Assembly: GCA_900545495.1 (NCBI GenBank)
Contig: UQZJ01000021.1
Span: 1-23,959, forward strand
Source of the DNA: an uncultured Eubacteriales bacterium
GTDB taxonomy: Bacteria; Bacillota; Clostridia; Oscillospirales; Oscillospiraceae
DNA: 23,959 nt
Direction: 5' to 3'
Shown: positions 14,027-22,135 of the stretch, one piece after another
How positions within the stretch are numbered: position 1 is the first letter of the stretch
How the letters are laid out: every line of letters starts with the position of its first letter
Translations under genes and position numbers: made by a program
Notes under the pieces: model-generated
Seen by the model: only the letters and a program-made list of their open reading frames with translations
What the model was told of the DNA's origin: nothing
The model's database searches: none

Positions 14027-15277
14027 TGCCAGCAGGTTTTGGAACGCCTGTGCATAGATGCGGCGCAGCCTCTCTATGTTGTCCAAGGCGATATATTCGT
14101 CCGCCTGATGCTCCCGGGATTCCTCGCCGGGAAACACAGGCCCGAAAGCGATAATGTTCTCCATGGCCTTTGCATAGGTTCCGCCGCCGATGGCAAGCGG
14201 CGCGGAAAGGTCTCCCGTCTCCTGCCGATAGGCCGCCAGAAGGCTTTGCATGACGGGGCCGTTTTTGTCCTGATAAACGCTTTTTTCCGGGTGGATGGGC
14301 GCAAGGGTGAACCCGTAGGGCTCCACTGCGCGGCGCACCGTTTCGGCAATATGATCGGCGGCAGCGGTTTCCGGATGGCGGATATCGACAGAAAGCCGGA
14401 TGAGGCCGTCCTCCACCCTCAGAAGTCCCACATTCATAGACAGCGGCCCGCTATCGGGAGAGGTCATGGCAATGCCCAGCTTTTTACCATACACGTCGTT
14501 GCCAAACAGCGCCCGATATGCCGCGGCGAACGGCCCGCTCTCTGCCGGCAGCTGCTCCATGGCGCGGTCAATGGCGTTCTCGCCTCGCCAAGGCGTGCTG
14601 CCGTGGGCGCATTTTCCCGCCGCCTGATAGGTTCCCGCTGCCGTGGTGACCGTGCAGGCATCCGGCACCATGTTCACCACCGTGCCGCCTTTGGCGTCCA
14701 GAATACCGGAGCCGGTCAGCGGCATGGTCAGATGAAGGCGCAAAATCCCCTTTTCACAGTAGATGGCGGGGAAATCCGCATCCGGTGTGAAGCCAAAGCG
14801 AACAGGCTCTTCATGGGCCACATAGGCCGCCATATCATCCCAAGGGCCGGATTCCTCCGTCTGTCCGAAGATAAAGCGGATGCGGCGGGGCATGGGCTTT
14901 CCGGCGCGTTCATACGCCTGCGCCACATCATGGGCCGCGAAAAGCGCGATCAGGGTGGGCCCCTTGTCGTCGATTGTGCCGCGGCCGTACAGCCGTCCGC
15001 CGTCTATGGTTCCGGCATAAGGCGGATAATGCCAGCCATCTCCCGCGGGGACCACGTCCAGATGGCCAAGGCAGCCGATGATCTCCGCGCCCTCGCCGAT
15101 TTCCGCATAGCCGTACAGCCCGTCGGCGTTCTTTGTATGAAAGCCCATACGTTGGCAAAGGGAAAGCGTGTAATCCAGCGCTTGGGCCACGCCGTTTCCG
15201 AAGGGCTTTTCCTGATCCCGCCGGGCCACCGATTCAATGGTCAGCAGCTCCTGCAAAGACTTCAGCAGTTCTTCCAT
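14021..15277 (-). CDS. pepV: M20-family dipeptidase, PepV-like
   Basis: A 418-residue zinc dipeptidase of the M20 family, closest by motif to PepV, which cleaves a broad range of dipeptides in the cytoplasm. The metal and catalytic residues are all visible: GHLDVVPAGDGW (His72, Asp74), GRGTIDDKGP (Asp103 or 104), GQTEESG (Glu141, Glu142), GFTPDADFP (around Asp166) and a late REHQADEYI (His390). It is somewhat shorter than the roughly 470-residue PepV of lactobacilli. The frame is open to 15445, but ATG 15277 with AAAGGAG nine bases upstream gives the usual N-terminus. It is the last gene of the frl locus, 20 bp after frlD, which suggests it frees amino acids or Amadori compounds from imported glycated dipeptides (inference). 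Confidence 0.9.
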   Translation of the reverse strand: MEELLKSLQELLTIESVARRDQEKPFGNGVAQALDYTLSLCQRMGFHTKNADGLYGYAEIGEGAEIIGCLGHLDVVPAGDGWHYPPYAGTIDGGRLYGRGTIDDKGPTLIALFAAHDVAQAYERAGKPMPRRIRFIFGQTEESGPWDDMAAYVAHEEPVRFGFTPDADFPAIYCEKGILRLHLTMPLTGSGILDAKGGTVVNMVPDACTVTTAAGTYQAAGKCAHGSTPWRGENAIDRAMEQLPAESGPFAAAYRALFGNDVYGKKLGIAMTSPDSGPLSMNVGLLRVEDGLIRLSVDIRHPETAAADHIAETVRRAVEPYGFTLAPIHPEKSVYQDKNGPVMQSLLAAYRQETGDLSAPLAIGGGTYAKAMENIIAFGPVFPGEESREHQADEYIALDNIERLRRIYAQAFQNLLAL

Positions 15278-15297
15278 GTTGATTCGCTCCTTTATTA

Positions 15298-16086
15298 TCA
15301 CCACGCACCGGGATAGCCCAGCGTTACGGCTGCATTTTCCGCTCCGGCACGCATGCAGGCCGGGATCGGCTCCTTTTTCAGCCACGCCATCAGGAATCCG
15401 GCAATAAAGCTGTCCCCCGCGCCCATGGTATCCACCACGGAGCACGGAACGATCTGGCCCGGATAGAAGCTTTCGCCGTCATAGGCAAGGCTCCCTTTTC
15501 CGCCTCGGGTGGCCACCACGATCTGGGGGCCCAGCGCCGCTACCTCCAGAATCCGCGCCTTGAGGCTTTCCTCATCGGAGGCGTCGTCTGAGAAAAACGC
15601 CACGTTCACATGGGGCAGCGCGATCCTGCCCGCCTCATCCAGCGGGCGCTCGGCCCCGTCAAAGGCCACGGGGATCCCCATGGCGCGAACGTCGGCCAGT
15701 TGACTTTCCGTATGCCCCCACAGTCCGGTGACCAGCAGATCGTATCCCTTGAGGAAGTCGAAATCCGCCTGCCGGAGTCTGAAATCCGCCATGACGCCCT
15801 CATCATAATCGCCGAATACCCGCTCACCATTGATGCGCTCTACATGGGAGAAGGCAGTTTTGCCGGGCAGAATCTGCACATGGCTGACGTCTACGCCCTT
15901 CTCTTGCAGCGCGGCGCACATCTGTTTTCCAAAATCATCCGTACCCACCGCGCCCAGATAGGCGGACTGGCCGCCCAGACGCCTTACATACACCGAAACA
16001 TTGACCGGATTTCCGCCGGGAAAGCTCTCGCCGGTGTTGTCATAATAATCCACACAGTTGTCGCCTGCGCACGCAATTTTTATCAT
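15298..16086 (-). CDS. frlD: Fructoselysine 6-kinase FrlD (PfkB family)
   Basis: A 262-residue PfkB-type sugar kinase that phosphorylates fructoselysine at C6 with ATP. The sequence follows E. coli FrlD closely by pattern: GDNCVD at residues 8-13, GGNPVNVSVYVRRLGG, a long shared FGDYDEGVMADF segment (91-102), LWGHTES, the catalytic anion-hole motif DTMGAGDS (Asp225) followed by FIAGFL, and the same terminal GAW. Start ATG overlaps the end of frlC by 4 bp (ATGA), so translation is coupled. Related fructosamine kinases could take other fructosyl-amino acids, so the exact substrate is inferred from the frlB and frlC neighbours. Confidence 0.94.
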   Translation of the reverse strand: MIKIACAGDNCVDYYDNTGESFPGGNPVNVSVYVRRLGGQSAYLGAVGTDDFGKQMCAALQEKGVDVSHVQILPGKTAFSHVERINGERVFGDYDEGVMADFRLRQADFDFLKGYDLLVTGLWGHTESQLADVRAMGIPVAFDGAERPLDEAGRIALPHVNVAFFSDDASDEESLKARILEVAALGPQIVVATRGGKGSLAYDGESFYPGQIVPCSVVDTMGAGDSFIAGFLMAWLKKEPIPACMRAGAENAAVTLGYPGAW

Positions 16087-16892
16087 AATAACTCCTTTGC
16101 CCTTTGCAGCGCCAGCCCTGCGGCGCCGGTAGGATCGTCCATATAGTGAGTCACCAGCTCCAGCGTGGCGCGGCCGTCATAGCCCGCCTGCCGGAAGTCG
16201 CTGACAATCTGTTTCAGGTTCAATACACCGTCTCCGGGGATCAGATGGGTTTCCGTCACGCCATCGCAGTCCACCAGATGCAGATGGGCCATTCTGCTTC
16301 CCAGATGGCGGCAATAGTCCACCGGGTCCTCGCCCTGCAATACCGGCGGCACCACATCGCACATCCCCATCAGCCACGGCGAGTCCACCGCCTCCAGCAG
16401 CTCCTTGAGCTCATGAAGCCGTGTGCAGGTGTTGCTCTCCAGAGGGGACAGCGTTTCCAGCAGAAGGACAACATGCTCCCGTTCGGCAGCGCGGGCAAGA
16501 TGCTCCACAGAGCGGCGCAGCCGTGCGCGGCGCAATTCCGCCGGGCACTCGCCGCCGTGTCCCACGGAAATCAGCATCTGCCCGGCGCCGATCAGCCCGG
16601 CGGCACGGACAGACACCTCCAGATACGCCATACAATTGCGCCACTGCTTTTCCGTCCCCAGCATATAGTTATAGGGATAGGCATTGTGCTCCGGCGTATA
16701 GACAGGCACGGGAATGCCGTAATGCTCCTGCAAGCGGCGGATCTCCCGATAGTCCTCTATCACATCCGGGGCAAAGGCGTGGGGATAGCCGCCCCAAAGC
16801 TCTATGTAATCATACCCCAATTGCGCAGCGTCTGTAAAGCATTTTTCCAGCGGCAGACGCTGATAACCGCTGGTAAACATCCCAAATTTCAT
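16083..16892 (-). CDS. frlC: Fructoselysine 3-epimerase FrlC-like (AP endonuclease 2/TIM barrel)
   Basis: A 269-residue TIM-barrel isomerase that should interconvert fructoselysine with its C3 epimer psicoselysine. It matches E. coli FrlC by pattern: MKFGMFTSGYQRLP, ELWGGYPHAFAPD, YTPEHNAYPYNYMLG, and the four metal ligands expected for this fold in LLETLSPLESN (Glu146), MCDVV (Asp179), AHLHLVDCDG (His205) and TLELVTHYM (Glu245). A TTG six bases earlier keeps the frame open, but ATG 16892 has AGAGG seven bases upstream and fits homologues. It starts only 14 bases after a strong intrinsic terminator (16906-16935), so its transcription depends on read-through, antitermination or a promoter I cannot see. 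Confidence 0.92.
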   Translation of the reverse strand: MKFGMFTSGYQRLPLEKCFTDAAQLGYDYIELWGGYPHAFAPDVIEDYREIRRLQEHYGIPVPVYTPEHNAYPYNYMLGTEKQWRNCMAYLEVSVRAAGLIGAGQMLISVGHGGECPAELRRARLRRSVEHLARAAEREHVVLLLETLSPLESNTCTRLHELKELLEAVDSPWLMGMCDVVPPVLQGEDPVDYCRHLGSRMAHLHLVDCDGVTETHLIPGDGVLNLKQIVSDFRQAGYDGRATLELVTHYMDDPTGAAGLALQRAKELL

Positions 16893-16905
16893 AAGCAAAC
16901 CTCTG

Positions 16906-16935
16906 AAAAAAAGGGCGGGTTCCCCCGCCCTTTTT
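16906..16935 (-). terminator. Intrinsic terminator inside the frl operon (frlB-frlC gap)
   Basis: On the minus strand, AAAAAGGGCGGG, a 4-nt loop, CCCGCCCTTTTT and two further Ts form a 12-bp perfect stem ending in seven Ts. It lies four bases after the frlB stop and 13 bases before the frlC ATG, all within a co-directional gene run. Confidence 0.88.
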
Positions 16936-16938
16936 CAC

Positions 16939-17934
16939 TTAATACGCTAACTTCCGGTAGTACCGGCGAATGGTCATGTCGTGGCCGCTGATGGCTTCCA
17001 CATGGGCGTCGATGCGATTGGTTACCGCGTGCATAATGGCATAGCACATCCGTCCGCGGTACTTCTCATCGATACCCTCCAGCGGATAATCATGGGTGTC
17101 GATAATGGTGAAGTTCTCGCAAATCTGCGGCAGGAACTTCGCCACACGCAGGCCCAGGGGCCGCTGGGCATCCTCGCCCACAAAGACCGTGACCGGCGTA
17201 TCCTTGTCCACGATTTCCAGCATACCGTGGAAGAACTCGGCACTGTGGATGGACTTCGTCCGAATCCAGTGCATCTCTTCCCAGTAGCACATGGCGTAGG
17301 AATAGGTGGCGCCATACAGGCATCCGGCGCCCACGAAGTAGTGGAACTTGTCCTCCAGATGCTTGCGGGCAAAGTCCTCCGCAAAGGGATCGGCAATCTT
17401 CTCGATCTCCACCAGATCCTTGGCCAGATGGGCGTCCATCTGGGCATAATAGGCGTCATAGTCGGGGAAGTTGCCCTGACGGCGCAGGAAGCAGTCCGCT
17501 ACCATAAAGAACTTCAGCTGTTCATTGCCCTTGTAGCTGATGCAGTAATCCACCAGAGTGGCCAGCTCAGCATCCGGCTTGTCAATGAACCCCAGCACCT
17601 TTGCGCCGTGGCTCTGGGCCAGACGAACCGCATCCACGATCTCCGTGGTGGTGCCGGTCACAGAGGAGAGAACCACAAGGGTTCCCGCGCCCACACGCTT
17701 ATCGCCTGTGGTGCAATACTCTGCGGCGTTGGTGGCGAAGGTATCCATGTCGGTGTGCTCCTTGAGATAGCATACCACCTGCATACTGCTGGCCCATGTG
17801 CCGCCGATGCCCAGCCAGCAGAGGTTTTTCACGCCCTCTGCCAGCAGACGGTCGATCAGCTCTTCGATTTGCGGCCGCAATGCCAAAGCACCGTTTACGC
17901 TGTCGATTTGTTTTTGTTCATCAAACTTAACCAA
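16939..17934 (-). CDS. frlB: Fructoselysine 6-phosphate deglycase FrlB-like (SIS domain)
   Basis: A 331-residue double-SIS-domain protein that should split fructoselysine 6-phosphate into lysine and glucose 6-phosphate. The first SIS domain has LGIGGTWASS and the phosphosugar loop SSVTGTTTE (residues 90-98); the second has HSAEFFHGMLEIVD (Glu233, His236), the GlmS/FrlB-type catalytic segment. The C-terminal RRYYRKLAY resembles the RRYYGGLVEY ending of E. coli FrlB. The start is TTG with GGAGGG six bases upstream; no in-frame ATG fits. It lies 29 bp after the binding-protein gene and before the internal terminator. GfrF-type glucoselysine deglycases are a close alternative, but frlC and frlD favour fructoselysine. 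Confidence 0.9.
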   Translation of the reverse strand: MVKFDEQKQIDSVNGALALRPQIEELIDRLLAEGVKNLCWLGIGGTWASSMQVVCYLKEHTDMDTFATNAAEYCTTGDKRVGAGTLVVLSSVTGTTTEIVDAVRLAQSHGAKVLGFIDKPDAELATLVDYCISYKGNEQLKFFMVADCFLRRQGNFPDYDAYYAQMDAHLAKDLVEIEKIADPFAEDFARKHLEDKFHYFVGAGCLYGATYSYAMCYWEEMHWIRTKSIHSAEFFHGMLEIVDKDTPVTVFVGEDAQRPLGLRVAKFLPQICENFTIIDTHDYPLEGIDEKYRGRMCYAIMHAVTNRIDAHVEAISGHDMTIRRYYRKLAY

Positions 17935-17963
17935 GGATATCCCTCCATTTTTGCAGCGATGGA

Positions 17964-19022
17964 TTAACCCACCTTCAGCATCTGATAGTATTTATCGTAG
18001 ATGGTCAGCGCGTCGCCCACGTCCTTCTGGAAGAAGACGTTGGTCTTGTAATCGAAATTAAAGGCGGGAGCGTTGCGGTACTCCTCGGACGCAGCGGCAA
18101 CAGCGGCATCGTTGGGGCAGGAATAGGGATTTTCCACCAGATTTGCAGCCATAACCTGCGGATCACATACGTAGTTCAGGAACTTGTAGGCCAGATCGGT
18201 GTGCTGAGCGCCCTTGGGGATCACAAACAGGTCGAAGCCCAGCTGGACGGGATCCTTGGTGAACGGAGCGATGACCAGGGTGTTGTTCTCGCCCATGGTA
18301 GCCATAGCCTCGGCGGTGTTGCCGTCATAGGTGAGCATCGCGGAGATGGTGCCGTTGCAGATGTTGCTCTCGGTGGAGCCGTAAGCCACCACGTTGGCGT
18401 TGTACTTCACCAGCCACTCATAGGCCTCGGCGATCTCGGATTCCACGGTGCTGTTGGGGTCATAGCCCAGCGCGATCAGGGCGATGGGGAAGAGGTTGCG
18501 TGCGCCGTCGATAGAGCCCAGCTGGCCCTTCAGCGCGGGATCGATCAGGTCGTTGTAGCAGGTGATCTCGATGGGGCAGCGCTCGGTATCATAGACCACA
18601 TAGATGTAGTTCATCAGATAGGGCACGCAATAGTCCTGATTCTGCTCGGACCAATACGCCTTGTTGATATTGGCGGAATTGGGCACCTGGGACAGATCCA
18701 GCTTTTCCAGATAGTCACCGGCGATCAGGGACTCCATGTACGCGTCGCAGGTCATGATCAGGTCATAGCCGTCGCCGGCGCCGGCGGTCAGCTTGGTGAT
18801 GGAGTCGGCGTTATCGTTCATGTAGCTCAGGTTGACCTTGACGCCGTATTCCTTCTCGAAATTGGCGACCACGTCGTCGGAAAGGTAGTCGCTCCACATA
18901 AAGATGTTCAGCTTGGTGCTGCCGGCGTCCTCGCCGCCGTCAGTGGTCTTTCCCTTTTCACCGCAAGCTGCCAGCGTCAGCAGCATCATCAGGGACAGAA
19001 GCAGTGCAATAAACTTTTTCAT
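17964..19022 (-). CDS. ABC transporter substrate-binding lipoprotein, PotD family
   Basis: A 352-residue solute-binding lipoprotein. The signal peptide ends in the lipobox LAAC, so Cys20 should be lipidated and the protein held on the outer face of the membrane. The fold is that of PotD (spermidine/putrescine) proteins: LNIFMWSDYLSDDVVANFEKEYGVKV early, GYDLIMTCDAYMESLI, YCVPYLMNYIYVVYDT, and a C-terminal IYDKYYQMLKVG. Several polyamine contacts differ: the segment matching PotD DDAREVF reads DGARNLF (Asn176), and a tryptophan position is Tyr232. With frlB downstream, I infer a fructosyl-amine ligand rather than a polyamine. GGAGG lies seven bases before ATG. Confidence 0.9.
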   Translation of the reverse strand: MKKFIALLLSLMMLLTLAACGEKGKTTDGGEDAGSTKLNIFMWSDYLSDDVVANFEKEYGVKVNLSYMNDNADSITKLTAGAGDGYDLIMTCDAYMESLIAGDYLEKLDLSQVPNSANINKAYWSEQNQDYCVPYLMNYIYVVYDTERCPIEITCYNDLIDPALKGQLGSIDGARNLFPIALIALGYDPNSTVESEIAEAYEWLVKYNANVVAYGSTESNICNGTISAMLTYDGNTAEAMATMGENNTLVIAPFTKDPVQLGFDLFVIPKGAQHTDLAYKFLNYVCDPQVMAANLVENPYSCPNDAAVAAASEEYRNAPAFNFDYKTNVFFQKDVGDALTIYDKYYQMLKVG

Positions 19023-19070
19023 ACATAAACCTCCGTTTTAATTTTATCTCAACCGCCGCAGCGGAAGAAA

Positions 19071-19943
19071 TCAGTCCTTAGCTTGCATCAGCCGCGCATT
19101 TTCCGCCGCAGCCACCGCCCGTTCTTCGCGTTTTTTCAAGAAGCGCTGGATCCCGTTGATGATAAACATGCCCACCACCATCACCAGCACCATCACGGTG
19201 GTCAGCGCATTGATATCGGGCGTAATGCCGGTACGGTTGACCGACAGGATCAGCACCGGCAGGGTGGACTGGTTGGCGCCGGCCAGCATGTTGGACATCA
19301 CCACGTCATCGATGGACAGCGTGAAGGAGAGAAATGCCGCCGAAACGATTCCCGGTATGATGCTGGGGATCGTCACCCGCCAGAAGGTCTGGACTCGGTT
19401 GGCACCCAAGTCCATGGAGGCCTCCTGCAGGGTTTCGTTATCGCCGGAGATACGTCCCTTGATGGTGATAACCGCATACGGGATACAGAAAGTACAGTGG
19501 CCGATAATAATCGTTCCCATACCCAGACTGACACCCACGGTGATGAAGATGATCAGCATGGCCACCGCCAGCACGATCTCCGGCACCACAATGGGGACAT
19601 ACAGCATAAGGCCGATGAACTTTTTCCCGCGGAACTCGAACTTCTTCAGGCCGATACCGCCCAGCACACCGATGATAACGCTGATGATCGTAGCCAGCAC
19701 GGCAATGACCAGCGAGTAGACCAGCGACTCCCACAGATCGTGGTTGCCGAAGGAGAAGAGCTTGCCGTACCACTGCGTTGTAAAGCCTGTCCACGCATAG
19801 TTGCGCTTGGAATCGTTGAACGAGAAGGCGATCATCACCACCACCGGGATATAGAACATGGCGTAGATGAGCGCCGCGTAGAGATCTGTCAGGAATTTGC
19901 TACGCTTTTGCCGGCGAACGCGCTTGTTTTTAACCGTATTCAT
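19071..19943 (-). CDS. ABC transporter permease, PotC type
   Basis: A 290-residue inner-membrane permease with six expected helices. It has a basic N-terminus (MNTVKNKRVRRQKRSK), then AALIYAMFYIPVVVMIAFSFN, and the WYGKLF segment typical of PotC proteins. The EAA loop that contacts the ATPase is visible (LQEASMDLGANRVQTFWRVTIPSIIPGI), as is LSIDDVVMSNML. The frame runs open far upstream, but that part is a shadow of the PotB gene. ATG 19943 overlaps the potB-like stop by one base (TGATG), with GAGGTGC upstream. It pairs with the PotB-like permease to form the heterodimeric channel. Confidence 0.94.
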   Translation of the reverse strand: MNTVKNKRVRRQKRSKFLTDLYAALIYAMFYIPVVVMIAFSFNDSKRNYAWTGFTTQWYGKLFSFGNHDLWESLVYSLVIAVLATIISVIIGVLGGIGLKKFEFRGKKFIGLMLYVPIVVPEIVLAVAMLIIFITVGVSLGMGTIIIGHCTFCIPYAVITIKGRISGDNETLQEASMDLGANRVQTFWRVTIPSIIPGIVSAAFLSFTLSIDDVVMSNMLAGANQSTLPVLILSVNRTGITPDINALTTVMVLVMVVGMFIINGIQRFLKKREERAVAAAENARLMQAKD

Positions 19944-20812
19944 CACAGCACCTCCATATCTTCGATCTTCGCAAACCGGGAGTAAATGAAGATGAGCAGC
20001 GCCGTAATGGCCAGCAGAAGAACGCTTAATGCAGCGCCCAGCGGCCAGTTGCGGATGATGCCGAACTGGTTCTTGATAATGTTGCCGATGTAGAGCACCT
20101 TGCCGCCGCCCAGCATATCGGTGATGGTATAGGTACCAAGCGCCGGGATAAAGGTAAGGATGATGGCCGAGAAGATGCCGGGGAAGGTCAGCGGCAGCGT
20201 CACGCGGAAGAAGGTCACGCGGGGCACTGCGCCCAAATCGGCAGAAGCCTCCAGCACATGGTTTTCCAATTTCTCGATGGACGCGTACATGGGCAATACC
20301 GCAAACGGCAGATAGTTGGTGATAAGACCCAGCATCACCAGCCCATCGGAGTAGATGAACATGATGGGGCTGTCGATGATGTGCATGGCCATCAGCAGAT
20401 TGTTGACCGGGCCGTTGGTCTGGAACAGAAGCATCCAGGCATTCAGGCGCATCAGCGAGTTGGTCCACATGGGGATCATCAGCAGCATGATCAGCTTGGC
20501 CGCCACATCCGAGGGCTTACGGGCGATGTAATACGCGAAGGGATACCCCAGCAGCAGGCATACCACCGTGGTGGTCAGCGCCACCTTGAAGCTTTTGAGG
20601 ATCACCTCAAAATAGATGGTATCCAGCAGCGTGGCATAGCTCTCCGTGGTAAACTCATGCACCACACCGCCGAAGGGCCCGCGGGACATGAAGCTGATGT
20701 AGATGATGAACAGAAGCGGCACCGTCACGAACAGGATCATCCACAGCGACACAGGGCCTGCCTGTGCCAGCGCGGGAAGACGCCGCTTTTTTGTCAGCGC
20801 GGGGGCGCTCAT
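19943..20812 (-). CDS. ABC transporter permease, PotB type
   Basis: A 289-residue permease with about six membrane segments: SLWMILFVTVPLLFIIYISFM opens the first helix, and SFKVALTTTVVCLLLGYPFAYYIA the second. The PotB-type features LIMLLMIPMWTNSLMRLNAW and the EAA loop LEASADLGAVPRVTFFRVTLP are clear. The ATG at 20812 overlaps the end of the ATPase gene by 4 bp (ATGA), so both are translationally coupled. The 20-residue extension open upstream is arginine-rich and encoded inside the ATPase gene, so I did not use it. Substrate assignment follows the operon, not the permease sequence. Confidence 0.94.
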   Translation of the reverse strand: MSAPALTKKRRLPALAQAGPVSLWMILFVTVPLLFIIYISFMSRGPFGGVVHEFTTESYATLLDTIYFEVILKSFKVALTTTVVCLLLGYPFAYYIARKPSDVAAKLIMLLMIPMWTNSLMRLNAWMLLFQTNGPVNNLLMAMHIIDSPIMFIYSDGLVMLGLITNYLPFAVLPMYASIEKLENHVLEASADLGAVPRVTFFRVTLPLTFPGIFSAIILTFIPALGTYTITDMLGGGKVLYIGNIIKNQFGIIRNWPLGAALSVLLLAITALLIFIYSRFAKIEDMEVL

Positions 20813-21897
20813 GACTGCACCTCGGCCTCGGAAGCATCGTGGATGGCAACGCCGTGATGCGGCTCCCACCACGCATAGACATCTGTGCCCTCGCGCAGCG
20901 TACCGTCCTGCTCGAAGCGGGACTGCTTGATCTCCTGACCGTCCTTCAGCTCCACCGCCGTTTTGATGACGGTGCCGATGTAGATGAAGTCCTTCACCTT
21001 TCCGCGAAGGGTAAAGCCCTCCACCGGCGTGGCGGAAAGATTCAGATACTCGGAGCGGACGGAGACGCAGATCTTTTCGCCCACGGTAAAGCCCTCGCCG
21101 CAGGCCAGGATCATACCGTCAGGCGTCTCAACGGAAAGCTTCTCTCCCTCCACAGACCGCACCACGCCGGAGATCACGTTGCTCTCGCCGATGAAGTCCG
21201 CGACAAACCGGCAGTTGGGCCGGTCGTAAATCTTCGCGGGCGCATCCATCTGCAAAATCACGCCGTCACGCATCACCGCGATGCGGTCGGACATGGTCAT
21301 GGCTTCCTCCTGATCGTGGGTCACATATACAAAGGTGATCCCCAGCTTTTTCTGCAAGCGCTTTAGCTCGATCTGCATCTGCTTGCGAAGCTTCAGGTCA
21401 AGCGCGCCCAAGGGCTCATCCAGCAAAAGCACCCGGGGGTTGTTGATCAGCGCCCGCGCAATGGCGACGCGCTGCTTCTGGCCGCCGGACAAGGCATCCG
21501 GCTTACGCTTTTCATAGCCGGACATCTGCACCAGCGCCAGCATCTCGGTAACCCGGCGCTTGATCTCATCCTTGGGCACCTTGCGGATGGAGGGCCCGTA
21601 AGCCACGTTATCAAACACCGTCATGTGGGGGAACAGGGAGTAGTTCTGGAAAACGGTGTTTACATCCCGCTCATAGGGTTCCTTTTCCTCTACCTGCTGG
21701 CCCTGCACCTCGATGGTGCCGGATGTGGCATTCTCGAAGCCTGCAATCATGCGCAGGGTTGTGGTTTTTCCGCAGCCGGACGGCCCCAGTAATGTTAGAA
21801 ATTCGCCTTCTTGAATTTCCAGATTCATGTCTTTTACCACGTGGTTGTTGCCATACCATTTTTCCACATGGCGCAGCGATACGATGGAATCGGACAA
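20809..21897 (-). CDS. ABC transporter ATP-binding protein, PotA type
   Basis: A 362-residue ATPase that powers the importer. Walker A is GPSGCGKTT (about 38-46), the Q-loop is VFQNYSLFPHMTV, the signature is LSGGQKQR (136-143), Walker B is RVLLLDEPLGALD (about 155-167), and the switch His is in YVTHDQEEAMTMSD. A C-terminal TOBE-like regulatory domain (about 240-362) follows, as in PotA and MalK. The frame has a GTG at 21906, but it lies within the Shine-Dalgarno AGAGGTGG; the TTG at 21897, five bases after that site, is the better start. It is the first gene of the frl operon, behind the promoter and operator at 21945-21973. Confidence 0.95.
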   Translation of the reverse strand: MSDSIVSLRHVEKWYGNNHVVKDMNLEIQEGEFLTLLGPSGCGKTTTLRMIAGFENATSGTIEVQGQQVEEKEPYERDVNTVFQNYSLFPHMTVFDNVAYGPSIRKVPKDEIKRRVTEMLALVQMSGYEKRKPDALSGGQKQRVAIARALINNPRVLLLDEPLGALDLKLRKQMQIELKRLQKKLGITFVYVTHDQEEAMTMSDRIAVMRDGVILQMDAPAKIYDRPNCRFVADFIGESNVISGVVRSVEGEKLSVETPDGMILACGEGFTVGEKICVSVRSEYLNLSATPVEGFTLRGKVKDFIYIGTVIKTAVELKDGQEIKQSRFEQDGTLREGTDVYAWWEPHHGVAIHDASEAEVQS

Positions 21898-21944
21898 GTG
21901 GCCCACCTCTCAATCTTTTTTCGTTGTGTTGCCCTGATGTGATA

Positions 21945-21973
21945 AGTATAGTATCAACTTATACCAATTACAA
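21945..21973 (-). promoter_or_regulatory. Promoter of the Pot-frl-pepV operon
   Basis: On the minus strand, TTGTAA (21968-21973), a 17-bp spacer and TATACT (21945-21950). The ATTGGTATAA operator motif fills the upstream half of the spacer, so a bound regulator would block RNA polymerase. The start codon is about 48 bp downstream. Confidence 0.75.
21959..21968 (-). promoter_or_regulatory. Putative GntR/HutC operator, site 1
   Basis: ATTGGTATAA on the minus strand, between the -35 and -10 of the operon promoter. ATTGGTATA is the half-site type reported for HutC-subfamily regulators such as NagR/YvoA. The same 10-mer occurs at two other regulator-linked places here. Confidence 0.65.
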
Positions 21974-22063
21974 GATGATAATCGGTTTTTGCGGCAAAAA
22001 ACGTGAATTCTATGTTTCTGCTAAAATCAGCCCCGGCAATTTTGGTTAAAATAACAACAAATA

Positions 22064-22105
22064 GTAAAAAATACAGGCGGATAACGCATTTTATCCGCCT
22101 GTATT
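22064..22105 (-). terminator. Terminator of the regulator operon
   Basis: AATACAGGCGGATAA and TTATCCGCCTGTATT form a perfect 15-bp stem with a 6-nt loop; the minus strand continues with TTTTTTAC. It insulates the two gntR genes from the transporter operon, so the latter relies on its own promoter. Confidence 0.93.
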
Positions 22106-22125
22106 GATAGTTGTATTATTAAAAG

Positions 22126-22135
22126 TTATACCAAT
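22126..22135 (-). promoter_or_regulatory. Putative GntR/HutC operator, site 2
   Basis: ATTGGTATAA on the minus strand, overlapping the last base of the stop codon of the downstream gntR gene and 20 bp before its terminator. It is not inside a recognisable promoter; it lies about 160 bp upstream of site 1, a distance compatible with looping or a roadblock. Confidence 0.5.

Noticed and set aside
14039..15316. 425-codon open frame on the plus strand
   Set aside because: It is the antisense of the M20 dipeptidase gene, which has all of its family motifs and a ribosome-binding site.
19944..20468. Long N-terminal extension of the PotC-type permease
   Set aside because: It overlaps the PotB-type gene in another frame; the overlap TGATG start at 19943 gives the normal permease N-terminus.
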